DNA of 64,000 bases from Streptomyces sp. MA5143a (GCF_900290235.1 NZ_OLMK01000013.1:1-64000), one strand, 5' to 3'. Positions 1 through 8,861 are shown, counted from the first letter of the stretch. Numbers and translations: made by a program. The notes: generated by a model from the letters alone, not told the origin.

Positions 1-254
1 TTCCCTGTCGGTGGGATTTGCCTTTCGGCTGCCTTTGGGCCTCTCGGTTTCCCTCGCGGCCTTTCGACATTCACTACGTTAGCCGATTCCCCTGGCAACT
101 CATAATTGAGTTCTGCGGACTCGAATCAGGGCATGCCTAATTCGCCCCCGCCGAGGGGTTGTCGTAGGTAGTGGGTGGCCGCTTCCGGCTGCTGGCTGAC
201 TGCCGTACCCGGTTCAAGCGGCTCGGGCTACGTTACGGACCGCCCGGAGGCGAG
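1..254. other. low-GC intergenic edge, no gene seen
   Basis: The first 150 bases are clearly poorer in G+C than the rest of the window and hold no convincing reading frame. A perfect inverted repeat with arms AACTCA and TGAGTT around TAAT lies at 97-112. Read leftward, a TAACGT box (complement of 75-82) could be a -10 element for a gene beyond the left edge, but no good -35 goes with it. The segment also repeats short CTTTCGG/CCTTTGGG words. I see no tRNA or rRNA. Confidence 0.4.
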
Positions 255-896
255 TCAAGTTCGGCGGCGGCGGGGGACATGGGCCCGATACGGGCTCACC
301 GTGGGGTCGTCGGCGATCCAGAAGCGCCAGGGGTGGACGCCTCCGTCGCCCGCGACACCGGTACGGGGACCGTTGCGCACCTGGTCGGAGTGGACAGGTG
401 TGCCGGTCAGGACCGTAAGAGGGGGGTCGTCGGGCGAACAGGCGTCCGTGCCGTCGAGTGCGCGGTCCACGTCCAGGGCGGTGGCCAGGCGGGCCGGCCC
501 TTTGGCCAGTTCCTTGTCATTTCGGGCCGAGATTCGACGTTTGCGAGCCAACTCCGCGCCCTCGATCACCTCGCCGGCGCGCAGCAGGACCGCGCTCGCC
601 CGGCCCTCCGGCCCGCACACCAGGTTCATGCAGTGCCACATGCCGTACGTGAAGTACACGTACACATGGCCGGGTGGACCGAACATCACGCCGTTGCGGG
701 CGGTGCGTCCGCGAAACGCGTGCGAACCGGGGTCATTCTGACCGTCGTAGGCCTCGACCTCGGTGATGCGGAGTGCGATCGGACCGTCCGGGGTGGTGCG
801 CACGAGGACACGTCCGAGGAGGTCCGGGGCGACCTCCAGGACGGGGCGGTCGAAGAACTCTCGGGCCAGGGGCGTACGGTCGGGGGTCGCGATCAT
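255..896 (-). CDS. DNA-3-methyladenine glycosylase (AAG/MPG family)
   Basis: This 213-aa protein is a monofunctional base-excision-repair glycosylase that would release alkylated purines such as 3-methyladenine from DNA in the cytoplasm. The AAG-fold signatures are all visible: an N-terminal ARDLLG-like segment, ITEVEAYDG carrying the catalytic Glu, the [10 protein letters not shown] loop, and the [14 protein letters not shown] and MNLVC core. Its length is normal for bacterial members. It is transcribed alone, leftward. A TACGCT box eight bases before the ATG, with no Shine-Dalgarno sequence, suggests a leaderless message. The family assignment is firm. Substrate range is known only from the family. 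Confidence 0.93.
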   Translation of the reverse strand: MIATPDRTPLAREFFDRPVLEVAPDLLGRVLVRTTPDGPIALRITEVEAYDGQNDPGSHAFRGRTARNGVMFGPPGHVYVYFTYGMWHCMNLVCGPEGRASAVLLRAGEVIEGAELARKRRISARNDKELAKGPARLATALDVDRALDGTDACSPDDPPLTVLTGTPVHSDQVRNGPRTGVAGDGGVHPWRFWIADDPTVSPYRAHVPRRRRT

Positions 897-1096
897 GGCG
901 TACGAGCGTAGTCCAGACGGGTGCGGGCCGATGGGTGGCGAGGAAGCGTCCTCCTTGGAAGTGTGGGGACCCGGAACCGGTCACCGTCGGTTCGCGTTTG
1001 TAGGGATCAAGGATCCACGCCACACAGAGCGATCCACCCATACAGAACTACAGAGCCACACAGATACACAGGCGTTGCCTGACGGGAGGAACAGAC

Positions 1097-1879
1097 ATGG
1101 GGTTCAAGCGACTGCTCGCGAGCCTGGGGGCCGGTGGCGCTTCGGTCGAGACGGTGCTGACCGAGGTCAATGTGGTGCCGGGCGGTGTCGTCCAGGGTGA
1201 GGTGCGGATCCAGGGCGGTTCCGTGGACCAGCAGATCGAGGCGCTGTCGGTCGGTCTTCAGGCCCGGGTCGAGGTCGAGGGCCAGGACGCCGAGTACAAG
1301 CAGGACATCGAGTTCCTGAAGCAGCGTCTCGGGGGTGCCTTCGAGCTGAAGGCGCAGGCGGTGCACGTGGTGCCGTTCGGGCTGGAGATCCCGTGGGAGA
1401 CGCCGGTCACCACCATCCAGGGCCAGACGCTGCCGGGGATGCACATCGGTGTGACCACGGAACTGGAGATCGCGCGTGCGGTCGACTCCGGTGACCTCGA
1501 CCCGATCAACGTGCACCCGCTGCCGGCGCAGCAGGCGATCCTGGACGCCTTCATCCAGCTGGGCTTCCGCTTCAAGAACGCGGACATGGAGCGCGGCCAC
1601 ATCCGGGGCACGCGGCAGAAGCTGCCCTTCTACCAGGAGATCGAGTTCTTCCCGCCGCAGCAGTACCACGGGCTGAACCAGGTCGAGCTGAGCTTCGTCG
1701 CCGACGAGCGCGAGATGGACGTCGTGCTGGAGATGGACAAGAAGCCGGGGCTGTTCAGTGAGGGCAGCGACTCGTTCCGTTCGTTCCGGGTGGGGCTCCA
1801 GGACTACGGGAACACGGACTGGGCCGCCTACCTGAACCAGTGGCTGTCGGAGGTCGGCAGCAAGCGCAGCTGGTTCTAG
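1097..1879 (+). CDS. Spo0M-like sporulation control protein
   Basis: This 260-aa cytoplasmic protein belongs to the Spo0M family, which has an N-terminal arrestin-like beta-sandwich. In Bacillus, Spo0M influences sporulation and cell-cycle control. No enzymatic activity is known. The N-terminus (MGFKRLLASLGAGGASVETVL) and the later IPWETPVT and GLFSEG segments match the family pattern. A strong ribosome site, GGGAGGAA, precedes the ATG. The upstream 90 bases are relatively A-rich with repeated CCACACAGA words and probably hold the promoter. It is followed 40 bases later by a PEBP-family gene in the same direction, so the two are likely co-transcribed up to the terminator at 2487. Confidence 0.9.
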   Translation: MGFKRLLASLGAGGASVETVLTEVNVVPGGVVQGEVRIQGGSVDQQIEALSVGLQARVEVEGQDAEYKQDIEFLKQRLGGAFELKAQAVHVVPFGLEIPWETPVTTIQGQTLPGMHIGVTTELEIARAVDSGDLDPINVHPLPAQQAILDAFIQLGFRFKNADMERGHIRGTRQKLPFYQEIEFFPPQQYHGLNQVELSFVADEREMDVVLEMDKKPGLFSEGSDSFRSFRVGLQDYGNTDWAAYLNQWLSEVGSKRSWF

Positions 1880-1919
1880 GCTCTGAACCAACCCACAGGA
1901 TCCACCAGGAGGTACCGAG

Positions 1920-2459
1920 GTGACCGAGCCGAAGAGGCCGCCGCTCCCCCACGATTTCCATCCGGTCGTGCCGTCCTTCACGGTCACGAGTAAGGACGTC
2001 GAGCCGGGGGCGACGCTCAAGGACGCTCAGGTCTACGCGGGCGGGAACACCTCTCCGCAGCTGCGCTGGGAGGGTTTCCCGCCGGAGACCAAGAGCTTCG
2101 CCGTGACCTGCTACGACCCGGACGCCCCCACGGGCAGCGGGTTCTGGCACTGGGTCGTGTTCGACATCCCGGTGTCGGTGACCGAGTTGGCGACCGGTGC
2201 GGGGTCGGGGAAGTTCGAGGGACTGCCCGAGGGCGCGGTGCACGCGCGCAACGACTACGGGACACGTGACTTCGGTGGGGCCGCCCCGCCGCCCGGTGAC
2301 CCGGCGCACCGTTATGTGTTCACGGTGTACGCCGTGGATCAGGAGAAGCTCGGTCCGGATTCCGACGCTTCGCCCGCCGTGGTGGGATTCAACCTTCGTT
2401 TCCACACGCTGGCGCGCGCCCAGCTCATCGGGGAGTACGCCGCTGTAGCGGAAAAGTAA
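1920..2459 (+). CDS. YbhB/YbcL (PEBP, Raf-kinase-inhibitor-like) protein
   Basis: This 179-aa protein has the phosphatidylethanolamine-binding-protein fold. Diagnostic segments are [15 protein letters not shown] (ligand-site DPDAP loop) and the later DYGTRDFGG and HRYVFTVYA strands. The bacterial members' substrates are unknown. They bind small anionic ligands and may regulate kinases or proteases. The GTG start follows GGAGGTACC. There is no signal peptide, so it is cytoplasmic. It lies 40 bp downstream of the Spo0M gene and ends shortly before an intrinsic terminator, which makes a two-gene operon. Confidence 0.92.
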   Translation: MTEPKRPPLPHDFHPVVPSFTVTSKDVEPGATLKDAQVYAGGNTSPQLRWEGFPPETKSFAVTCYDPDAPTGSGFWHWVVFDIPVSVTELATGAGSGKFEGLPEGAVHARNDYGTRDFGGAAPPPGDPAHRYVFTVYAVDQEKLGPDSDASPAVVGFNLRFHTLARAQLIGEYAAVAEK

Positions 2460-2486
2460 CGAAGCCGGACGTTCATTGAACGTTTG

Positions 2487-2528
2487 CCCGCCTCTGGTCT
2501 TGGAAGTGATCAGAGGCGGGCATTTTTT
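2487..2528 (+). terminator. intrinsic terminator after the Spo0M-PEBP operon
   Basis: Perfect 10-bp arms CCCGCCTCTG (2487-2496) and CAGAGGCGGG (2511-2520) are followed by CATTTTTT, a canonical stem plus T-run that is unusual in so GC-rich a genome. Confidence 0.9.
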
Positions 2529-2612
2529 ATTGCGTTGTCCATCTCGGCGTGCCCGGCCACAGTTGATCCAAGCCTGCCGGGGGGTGGGCTGGTGCACAGG
2601 AGGTGGGCTGGG

Positions 2613-3119
2613 ATGCGGGACACGCTGGTACTGAACGCGAGCTTCGAGCCGCTGTCGACGGTGACGCTCAACCGGGCCGTCGTTCTGGTGCTGCAGGACA
2701 AGGCCGTCGTCGAGCAGACCCACCCCGAACTGCGCATGCGCGGAGCCGCGGTCGACATACCGGCGCCCCGGGTGATCAGGCTCTGCAGGTACGTGAGGGT
2801 GCCGTTCCGAAGACAAGCGCCGTGGTCGCGGCGGGGTGTGCTGGTACGGGACAGGCACAGGTGCGCGTACTGCGGCAGGCGGGCGACGACCGTGGACCAT
2901 GTGGTGCCGCGGTCCAAGGGTGGCTCCGACAGCTGGCTGAACACGGTCGCGTCGTGCGCGGAGGACAACCACCGCAAGGCGAACAGGACTCCGGACGAGG
3001 CGGGGATGCCGCTGCTGCGGCAGCCGTTCGAGCCGACTCCGGCGGACGCGATGCTGCTGTCCCTGGGACATGACGACTTCGACGCGCTGCCGGGCTGGCT
3101 GTCGAAGGGTGCCGCGTAA
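2613..3119 (+). CDS. HNH endonuclease family protein
   Basis: This 168-aa protein has a C-terminal HNH nuclease domain. The zinc-knuckle CAYCGRRA, the catalytic VDHVVPRSKGG (Asp-His) and the DNHRKANRTP segment are all present. The N-terminal half (MRDTLVLNASFEPLS) is the extension typical of stand-alone actinobacterial and cyanobacterial HNH proteins of unknown target. I chose ATG 2613 because GGAGG stands 8-12 bases upstream and the family begins this way. A longer in-frame extension from 2484 would run through the preceding terminator. The gene is not next to a methylase or phage genes, so it is probably a housekeeping nuclease. Confidence 0.9.
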   Translation: MRDTLVLNASFEPLSTVTLNRAVVLVLQDKAVVEQTHPELRMRGAAVDIPAPRVIRLCRYVRVPFRRQAPWSRRGVLVRDRHRCAYCGRRATTVDHVVPRSKGGSDSWLNTVASCAEDNHRKANRTPDEAGMPLLRQPFEPTPADAMLLSLGHDDFDALPGWLSKGAA

Positions 3120-3143
3120 CCGGCGTCACCGACTGCCGTCGTA

Positions 3144-3191
3144 CGGCGAACGGGCCCGCCCTTCCTGGTGGAAGGGCGGGCCCGTTCGCCG
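3144..3191. terminator. bidirectional terminator between convergent genes
   Basis: Perfect 21-bp arms at 3144-3164 and 3171-3191 enclose a CTGGTG loop. The hairpin sits exactly between the convergent HNH and SPFH genes. It lacks a T-run, as is usual in Streptomyces. Confidence 0.85.
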
Positions 3192-3194
3192 TGT

Positions 3195-4142
3195 TCAGTC
3201 GATGGCCGGCTTCTCGCGGCGGTCGGCGTTGCCGTCGGCTGGCTTGGGGACGGTGGGGCCGCCGCCCAGGTTGCCGAAGTTGCCCATGGCGCCGGAGAGG
3301 CCCTTCAGGGCGTCGCCGATCTCGCTGGGGACGATCCAGAGCTTGTTGGCGTCGCCCTCGGCGATCTTCGGGAGCATCTGGAGGTACTGGTAGGAGAGGA
3401 GCTTCTGGTCCGGGTCACCGGCGTGGATGGCCTCGAAGACCGTACGGACGGCCTGGGCCTCGCCCTCGGCGCGCAGGGCGGCGGCCTTGGCCTCACCCTC
3501 GGCGCGCAGGATCTGGGACTGCTTCTCACCCTCGGCGGTCAGGATCGCCGCCTGGCGCGTACCTTCGGCGGTGAGGATCGCCGCGCGCTTGTCACGGTCG
3601 GCGCGCATCTGCTTCTCCATCGAGTCCTGGATGGAGGTGGGCGGCTCGATCGCCTTGAGCTCGACGCGGTTGACGCGGATGCCCCACTTGCCGGTCGCCT
3701 CGTCGAGGACCCCGCGCAGGGCCGCGTTGATCTCCTCGCGGGAGGTCAGGGTCCGCTCCAGGTCCATGCCACCGATGATGTTGCGGAGCGTGGTGACGGT
3801 GAGCTGTTCGATCGCCTGGATGTAGCTGGCGACCTCGTAGGTCGCGGCGCGGGCGTCGGTGACCTGGTAGTAGATGACCGTGTCGATGTTCACGACCAGG
3901 TTGTCCTGGGTGATCACCGGCTGGGGCGGGAACGGCACGACCTGTTCGCGGAGGTCGATGCGGTTGCGGATGGAGTCGATGAACGGGACCACGATGTTGA
4001 GGCCCGCGTTGAGCGTGCGCGTGTAGCGGCCGAAGCGCTCCACGATGGCGGCGCTCGCCTGTGGGATGACCTGGATGGTCTTGATCAGGGCGATGAAGAC
4101 CAACACCACCAGAATGATCAGGACGATGATGATCGGTTCCAT
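3195..4142 (-). CDS. SPFH/Band 7 (stomatin-like) membrane protein
   Basis: This 315-aa flotillin/stomatin-type scaffold would be anchored in the cytoplasmic membrane by one N-terminal helix (residues about 3-25, rich in I, L and V). The Band 7 domain follows (VERFGRYTRTLNAGLN, then QPVITQDNLVVNID). A coiled region of AEGE-type repeats spans roughly residues 195-250, and the tail is Gly/Pro-rich. It is downstream of NfeD in the same direction (159-bp gap), the classic SPFH-NfeD pair linked to membrane microdomains and protein quality control. I used ATG 4142. A longer in-frame reading upstream overlaps NfeD and lacks domain support. Confidence 0.93.
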   Translation of the reverse strand: MEPIIIVLIILVVLVFIALIKTIQVIPQASAAIVERFGRYTRTLNAGLNIVVPFIDSIRNRIDLREQVVPFPPQPVITQDNLVVNIDTVIYYQVTDARAATYEVASYIQAIEQLTVTTLRNIIGGMDLERTLTSREEINAALRGVLDEATGKWGIRVNRVELKAIEPPTSIQDSMEKQMRADRDKRAAILTAEGTRQAAILTAEGEKQSQILRAEGEAKAAALRAEGEAQAVRTVFEAIHAGDPDQKLLSYQYLQMLPKIAEGDANKLWIVPSEIGDALKGLSGAMGNFGNLGGGPTVPKPADGNADRREKPAID

Positions 4143-4300
4143 CGTTCGCTCCCCGTGCCCTTCTCCGCCGCGGCGCCTGTGGAAGATCTTATGCCTGTTT
4201 GCCTGTTGAGGATCTTGCTCGTCGAGTCTGGCAGAACAGCGCCTGCCAGGTGGGACGTTCGGTGCATTGCGTGATCGCGTCGTGACCGCGTCGTGCGAGG

Positions 4301-4741
4301 TCACATGACGATCGCGGTGGCTCCTTCGATCTCCACGACGTCGACTTCCTGGCCCACCTCGAAGGTGAGTCCGGAGTCGAGGGAGCGGGCGGACCAGATC
4401 TCGCCGCCGAGCTTGATGCGGCCGCCGGAACCGTCGACCCGTTCCAGGACGACGGCGTGCTTGCCCTTCAGGGCGTCGATCCCCGTGGCGAGTTCGGGCC
4501 GCCCGGCTCTGTGGCGGGCGGCCACGGGCCGTACGACGGCGATGAGCGCCACGGACACGACGGCGAACACGACCACTTGGAGGACGACACCGCCGCCCAG
4601 TCCCGCCGTCACGGCGCCGGCGACGGCGCCCAGGGCGAGCATGCCCAGTTCCGGCATCGCGGTCACGACGAGGGCGATCCCGAGCCCGGCCGCGCCTATC
4701 AGCCACCACACCCATGCGTCGATGCTGTCCACATCGTCCAT
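4301..4741 (-). CDS. NfeD-like membrane protein
   Basis: This 146-aa protein has two or three N-terminal membrane helices (about residues 12-75). They are followed by a small OB-fold C-terminal domain (GRIKLGGEIWSAR, then VGQEVDVVEIEGATAIV), which is the NfeD signature. NfeD proteins partner SPFH proteins, and the gene directly precedes one here. It is the short form without the serine-protease domain. The pair probably organises membrane microdomains. That role is inferred from family context. Confidence 0.92.
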   Translation of the reverse strand: MDDVDSIDAWVWWLIGAAGLGIALVVTAMPELGMLALGAVAGAVTAGLGGGVVLQVVVFAVVSVALIAVVRPVAARHRAGRPELATGIDALKGKHAVVLERVDGSGGRIKLGGEIWSARSLDSGLTFEVGQEVDVVEIEGATAIVM

Positions 4742-4877
4742 GGTAGGACCGGGATCGCCCCGCCGACAGAGCGCACGGCCGAAGATCGCTTACAGCGGAT
4801 CCGCCAAGTCGGTCGCGTCCGGCCCGGGTTGTGGAGCGGGGGTGCCCGACCGGCGGATCGGCGGGAGAAGTCGGAGG

Positions 4878-5669
4878 TCAGGTGAGGGGCAGGCCCTGGG
4901 CCGTCCAGCGCTCGCCGACCTGCTCGACGACGAGCGGGAGACCGAAGCAGAGGGAGAGGTTGCGGGAGGTCAGCTCCAGCTCCAGGGGACCCGCCGCGAG
5001 AACCTTGCCCTGACGGATCATCAGGACGTGGGTGAAGCCCGGGGGGATCTCCTCGACATGGTGCGTGACCATGATCATGGAGGGGGCGATGGGGTCGCGG
5101 GCGAGGCGGCCGAGCCGGCGGACGAGGTCCTCGCGGCCGCCGAGGTCGAGGCCCGCGGCGGGCTCGTCGAGGAGGAGCAGCTCGGGGTCGGCCATCAGGG
5201 CGCGGGCGATGAGGGTGCGCTTGCGCTCGCCCTCGGAGAGGGTGCCGAACTTGCGGTCGACGTACTCGGTCATGCCGAGGCGGTCGAGGAAGGCGCGGGC
5301 GCGGAGCTCGTCGATCTCCTCGTAGTCCTCGTTCCAGGTGGCCGTCATGCCGTACGCGGCGGTCAGCACGGTCTGCAGGACGGTCTGGCGCTTGGGGAGC
5401 TTCTCCGCCATGGCGATGCCGGCCATGCCGATGCGGGGGCGCAGTTCGAAGACGTCGACCCGGCCGAGGGTCTCGCCGAGGATCGTGGCGGTGCCCTTGC
5501 TGGGGTAGAGGTAGCTGGACGCGACGTTGAGGAGGGTGGTCTTGCCCGCGCCGTTCGGGCCGAGGATGGCCCAGCGCTCGCCCTCCTTGACCGACCAGGA
5601 GACCTGGTCCACCAGAGCCCGGCCCTCGCGGACCACGGATACGTCCTCCAGCTCCAGAACATCGCTCAT
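4878..5669 (-). CDS. ABC transporter ATP-binding protein, ModF/YlmA-like
   Basis: This 263-aa single nucleotide-binding domain has Walker A GPNGAGKT (37-44), a signature LSEGERKRTLIARAL, Walker B LLLLDEP and the switch His in VTHHVEE. No permease or binding protein is adjacent, so the partner is unknown or the ATPase acts alone. The GERKR variant of the signature and the C-terminal VEQVGERWTAQG extension fit the YlmA/ModF-like soluble group. It is monocistronic, separated by 136 bp from NfeD and by 150 bp from the divergent next gene. Confidence 0.88.
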   Translation of the reverse strand: MSDVLELEDVSVVREGRALVDQVSWSVKEGERWAILGPNGAGKTTLLNVASSYLYPSKGTATILGETLGRVDVFELRPRIGMAGIAMAEKLPKRQTVLQTVLTAAYGMTATWNEDYEEIDELRARAFLDRLGMTEYVDRKFGTLSEGERKRTLIARALMADPELLLLDEPAAGLDLGGREDLVRRLGRLARDPIAPSMIMVTHHVEEIPPGFTHVLMIRQGKVLAAGPLELELTSRNLSLCFGLPLVVEQVGERWTAQGLPLT

Positions 5670-5819
5670 GAGCGCGCTGTCTCCCCTTGCAGTGTCGGCC
5701 TGTCTCGGCTGTCGCGTACGCCTGTGGTTGGAGCCACCGCCGGGTGGGCGCAGCCCTCAGGGAAATCTACGCCACCGGTCGGGCCGTCCATTCCATCGGT
5801 CGGTCCTTAGGGTGGGGGC

Positions 5820-6602
5820 ATGCTCTCGGAACCACGTTCAGGACGCCTTGCCGCATGGGGAAACGCCCTTCTTGCCGGACTTGTCTCACCGGATGACGCG
5901 GTGCTCGCGATCGTCGGGGAGGACGCGGTGCATCGGGTGGAGGGGTTGCCCGGTGAGTCGGGGCCCGTCGGGCTGACGCTCGCGCTGGGGCGGTTGCGGG
6001 CGCTGGGGGTGACGGGGTTGCGGGTGGCCCTGCCCGCGCCGGGGCATCCGTTGGGGCTCAGTGGGCCGCCGGAGTTCAACAAGCGGGCGCTGGAGGCGGA
6101 GGAGGCCGTGGTGTGCCACGGGGGTGCGCTGGGTCTGGTGCCTGAGGTGTACACGGCCGGGCCCTCGGGCGACGAGCACGTCGAGGTGGTCTGGCACTGC
6201 TTGGAGGTGCGGGAGGCTCCGCCCGCCGATGTGCCGTCCCTCGGGGAGGCCGAACGGGAGCTGGCGGAGGCGCTGCGGGACGCGACGGCCGTGCTGTCCC
6301 GGTTGGACGTGGCGGCGTCGGGTCCGGTGGCGGAGGCGGCGATCGACGCGTACCGGGCGCGGGCCGAGCGGGGGCGTGAGGTGCTCGCGCCCGGGTATCC
6401 GCCGCGGGCCGTGCGGGTGCTGGAGCTGGCGCAGCGGGTGGGGCTGCTGATCTCGCTGGCGTACGAGAACGGGCACGGGGGTGCGGTGAGCGCGTCCGAG
6501 ATGGGCTCCCGGGTGGCCGCGTTGCGACCGGTGGAGCGGACGGCCCGGCGGGCGCAGGTGGCGGCGTACAACGCGTTCGTGGAGGAGCGGGAGCGAGGGT
6601 AG
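5820..6602 (+). CDS. conserved Streptomyces protein of unknown function
   Basis: This 260-aa soluble protein has no signal peptide and no membrane segment. It is rich in Ala, Leu and Glu and predominantly helical. A conserved-looking core reads LTLALGRLRALG, RVALPAPGHPLGLSGP and FNKRALEAEEAV, and its C-terminal half (about 150-255) is likely coiled or helical. I recognise it as a widely conserved streptomycete hypothetical but not as a named domain. It is monocistronic, divergent from the ABC ATPase, and ends in a strong terminator shared with the convergent chaplin. ATG 5820 is the only start giving the full conserved N-terminus. Confidence 0.82.
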   Translation: MLSEPRSGRLAAWGNALLAGLVSPDDAVLAIVGEDAVHRVEGLPGESGPVGLTLALGRLRALGVTGLRVALPAPGHPLGLSGPPEFNKRALEAEEAVVCHGGALGLVPEVYTAGPSGDEHVEVVWHCLEVREAPPADVPSLGEAERELAEALRDATAVLSRLDVAASGPVAEAAIDAYRARAERGREVLAPGYPPRAVRVLELAQRVGLLISLAYENGHGGAVSASEMGSRVAALRPVERTARRAQVAAYNAFVEERERG

Positions 6603-6616
6603 TGCGGACATGGCTG

Positions 6617-6648
6617 ACCGGCCTTCCGGAGGGGTCCGGAAGGCCGGT
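6617..6648. terminator. bidirectional terminator
   Basis: Perfect arms CCGGCCTTCCGG (6618-6629) and CCGGAAGGCCGG (6636-6647) around AGGGGT lie between the 260-aa gene and the convergent chaplin gene. Confidence 0.85.
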
Positions 6649-6674
6649 GGTCACTGGTGCTCCGGGGCGGAACG

Positions 6675-6923
6675 TCAGTGGTTGACACCCAGGTTGCCGA
6701 AGGCCGGGTTCAGGACGCCCACGACGTTGACGCTGTTGCCGACCACGTTGACCGGGATGTCGACGGGGGCCTGGATGAGGTTCCCCGAGATGACGCCCGG
6801 CGAGCCGACGGCCTTGCCGCCCGCGTGCGCCCCGCCGTCGGTGGCGGAGGCCATGCCCGCACCGGCGGCGACGAGGCCACCGGCCACCATCGTGACAGCG
6901 GCGGCCTTCTTCAGGTTCTTCAC
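6675..6923 (-). CDS. chpE: short chaplin, ChpE type
   Basis: This 82-aa secreted surfactant has a signal peptide (KNLKKAAAVTMVAGG to ASA, cut near residue 27) and one chaplin domain (GSPGVISGNLIQAPVDIPVN ... NVVGVLNPAFGNLG). Chaplins assemble into amyloid-like fibrils on aerial hyphae and spores and lower water surface tension. The two cysteines found in most chaplins are absent (VNVVGN where ACGN is usual), which is the hallmark of ChpE. GTG 6923 is the start, with a GGAAGGG ribosome site. An in-frame extension to 7022 would put about 33 residues before the signal peptide and is rejected. It lies next to a two-component system, but a direct link is not shown. Confidence 0.93.
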   Translation of the reverse strand: MKNLKKAAAVTMVAGGLVAAGAGMASATDGGAHAGGKAVGSPGVISGNLIQAPVDIPVNVVGNSVNVVGVLNPAFGNLGVNH

Positions 6924-7081
6924 TTCTGAGCCCTTCCTCGCGATCACTGCGGCGGTCGCACGCAGCACGCACTGAAGAACGGCGGGGCCCCGCCGAGGAT
7001 GCGCCATCCGGGGGACATACACCCGACGGTATGAATCTCAGATCGGAGGGGAACCTTCCGGGTTTCCGGACAATCGGCACA

Positions 7082-7723
7082 TCATCCGGTCACACCGTGG
7101 CGCACCGCCCACAGCGCGGCCTGGGTCCGGTCCGCCAGGTCGAGCTTCATCAGGATGTTGGAGACGTGGGTCTTGACCGTCTTCTCGGACAGGACCAGGG
7201 CGCGGGCGATCTCCCGGTTGGAGCGGCCGTCGGCGATCAGACCGAGCACCTCCCGCTCCCGCTCGGTGAGCGAACCGCCTCTCCCCTGACCGGAGTTGGC
7301 CTCCTCCTGGGAGAGGAGCACCCCGGCGACCTCCGGCTGGAGCAGGATGTGTCCGGCGTGCACGGAGCGGATGGCGCCGGCGAGGGCGTCGGGGTCCACG
7401 TCCTTGTAGACGTACCCGGCGGCGCCGGCGCGCAGGGCCGGGACGACGGTGCGCTGCTCGGTGAAGCTGGTGACGATGAGCACGCGCGCGGGGTTGTCGA
7501 GTTCGCGGAGTCTGCGGAGCGCGTCGATGCCGTCCATGCCCGGCATCTTGACGTCCATGAGGACGACGTCGGGCCGGAGCTCCTCCGCGCGGGCGACGCC
7601 CTCGGCGCCGTCGGCGGCCTCCCCCACGACCTCTATGTCGTCCTGCACCTCGAGGAAGGTGCGCAGGCCCCGGCGGACCACCTGGTGGTCGTCGACGAGC
7701 AGCACCTTGATTGCGTCAGCCAC
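7082..7723 (-). CDS. NarL/LuxR-family response regulator
   Basis: This 213-aa regulator has an N-terminal receiver domain: acidic pair DD 11-12, phospho-acceptor Asp57 in LMDVKMPG, conserved Lys in the YVYKD loop. The C-terminal LuxR-type helix-turn-helix contains LTEREREVL, SNREIARALVLSEKTVKTHVSN. It overlaps the upstream histidine-kinase gene by 8 bp, so the two are translationally coupled and form a cognate pair. It is cytoplasmic and DNA-binding. The regulon is unknown. Candidate target repeats lie upstream of the operon at 8930-8987. Confidence 0.95.
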   Translation of the reverse strand: MADAIKVLLVDDHQVVRRGLRTFLEVQDDIEVVGEAADGAEGVARAEELRPDVVLMDVKMPGMDGIDALRRLRELDNPARVLIVTSFTEQRTVVPALRAGAAGYVYKDVDPDALAGAIRSVHAGHILLQPEVAGVLLSQEEANSGQGRGGSLTEREREVLGLIADGRSNREIARALVLSEKTVKTHVSNILMKLDLADRTQAALWAVRHGVTG

Positions 7724-8861
7724 CGGGGACCTCCATCTCGATCGTGGTGCCCTTGCCGGGCGCCGATTCCACGGTCAGGGTGCCGCCGACCCCGCTCGCC
7801 CGGTCACGCATGGAGACGAGGCCGAGGTGGCGTCCCGCGCGGCGTATGGCCTGCGGGTCGAAGCCGGTGCCGTCGTCGGTGATCCGCAGCACCGCGCCGG
7901 TGCCCCGGCGCTCCAGGGCGACGTCGACGTGCTCGGCGCCCGAGTGGCGCAGGGCGTTGTGCAGGGCCTCCTGGGCGACGCGGAGCATGGCCTCCTCCTG
8001 GGCCGCCGGCAGCGCGCGGGCGCCGCGGGCGGAGAAGGTGACGCGGGCCGTGTGGGCGCGGTCGAGGACGTGGACCTGGGTGCGCAGGGTGGCGGCCAGG
8101 CCGTCCTCGTCCAGCCCGGCGGGGCGCAGTTCGACGACGGCGGCGCGCAGCTCGTCCGCGGCCTCGGCGGCGAGGGCGGCCACCTGCTGGAGCTCGCCCT
8201 TGGCGCGTGAGGGGTCGCGGTCGACCAGGGCGGCGGCCGCCTGGGCGGTCAGCCGCAGGGAGAACAGCTTCTGGCTGACCGCGTCGTGCAGCTCGTGGGC
8301 GAGGCGGGAGCGTTCCTCGGCGATGGTCAGCTCGCGGCTGCGCTCGTAGAGGCGGGCGTTGGTCAGGGCGATCGCGGCGTGCTGGGCGAGGATCGACAGC
8401 AGTTCCTCGTCGTCCTCGGTGAAACCGCAGCCGCCCTCCGGGCGGGGGCAGCGCTTGTTGGCGAGGAAGAGGGCACCGATGACCTCGTCGCCGTCGCGGA
8501 TGGGCAGGCCGAGGAAGTCGACCAGGTTGGGGTGGGCGGTGGGCCAGCCCTCGAAGCGCGGGTCCTCGCGGACGTCTGCGAGGCGCTCGGGGGTGGCCTC
8601 GTGGAGCATCGCGGCGAGGATGCCGTGCTGGCGCGGGAGGGGGCCGATGGCCTTCCACTGCGCGTCGGTGACGCCGTCGACGACGAACTGGGCGAAGCCG
8701 CCGTGGTCGTCGGGGACGCCGAGGGCGGCGTACTCGGCGTCGAGCAGCTCTCGGGCGGAGGCGACGATCGTCTTCAGGACGTCCCTCATCTCCAGGTGTC
8801 TGCTCATGGCCAGCAGCGCGGAACTCACCGCCGCGAGGCCCGACCGGGGACCTTGACTCAT
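7716..8861 (-). CDS. GAF-domain sensor histidine kinase (NarL-partner type)
   Basis: This 381-aa soluble kinase has an N-terminal GAF sensor (about 20-170), a HisKA_3 dimerisation/phosphoacceptor helix (SRLAHELHDAVSQ, phospho-His192) and a HATPase_c domain (EALHNALRHS N-box, TDDGTGFDP G1 box). There are no membrane helices, so it senses a cytosolic or diffusible signal. Two cysteines in KRCPRPEGGCG (139 and 145) lie in the GAF domain and could bind metal or respond to redox. That is inference. It is the first gene of the two-gene operon. The intergenic region upstream carries three CCTAGG-centred repeats. Confidence 0.94.
   Translation of the reverse strand: MSQGPRSGLAAVSSALLAMSRHLEMRDVLKTIVASARELLDAEYAALGVPDDHGGFAQFVVDGVTDAQWKAIGPLPRQHGILAAMLHEATPERLADVREDPRFEGWPTAHPNLVDFLGLPIRDGDEVIGALFLANKRCPRPEGGCGFTEDDEELLSILAQHAAIALTNARLYERSRELTIAEERSRLAHELHDAVSQKLFSLRLTAQAAAALVDRDPSRAKGELQQVAALAAEAADELRAAVVELRPAGLDEDGLAATLRTQVHVLDRAHTARVTFSARGARALPAAQEEAMLRVAQEALHNALRHSGAEHVDVALERRGTGAVLRITDDGTGFDPQAIRRAGRHLGLVSMRDRASGVGGTLTVESAPGKGTTIEMEVPGG

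Noticed and set aside
1007..2020. Long leftward frame antisense to the Spo0M gene
   Set aside because: It is the GC-rich shadow of the real gene, low in complexity (Leu/Arg/Gly/Asp), with no domain.
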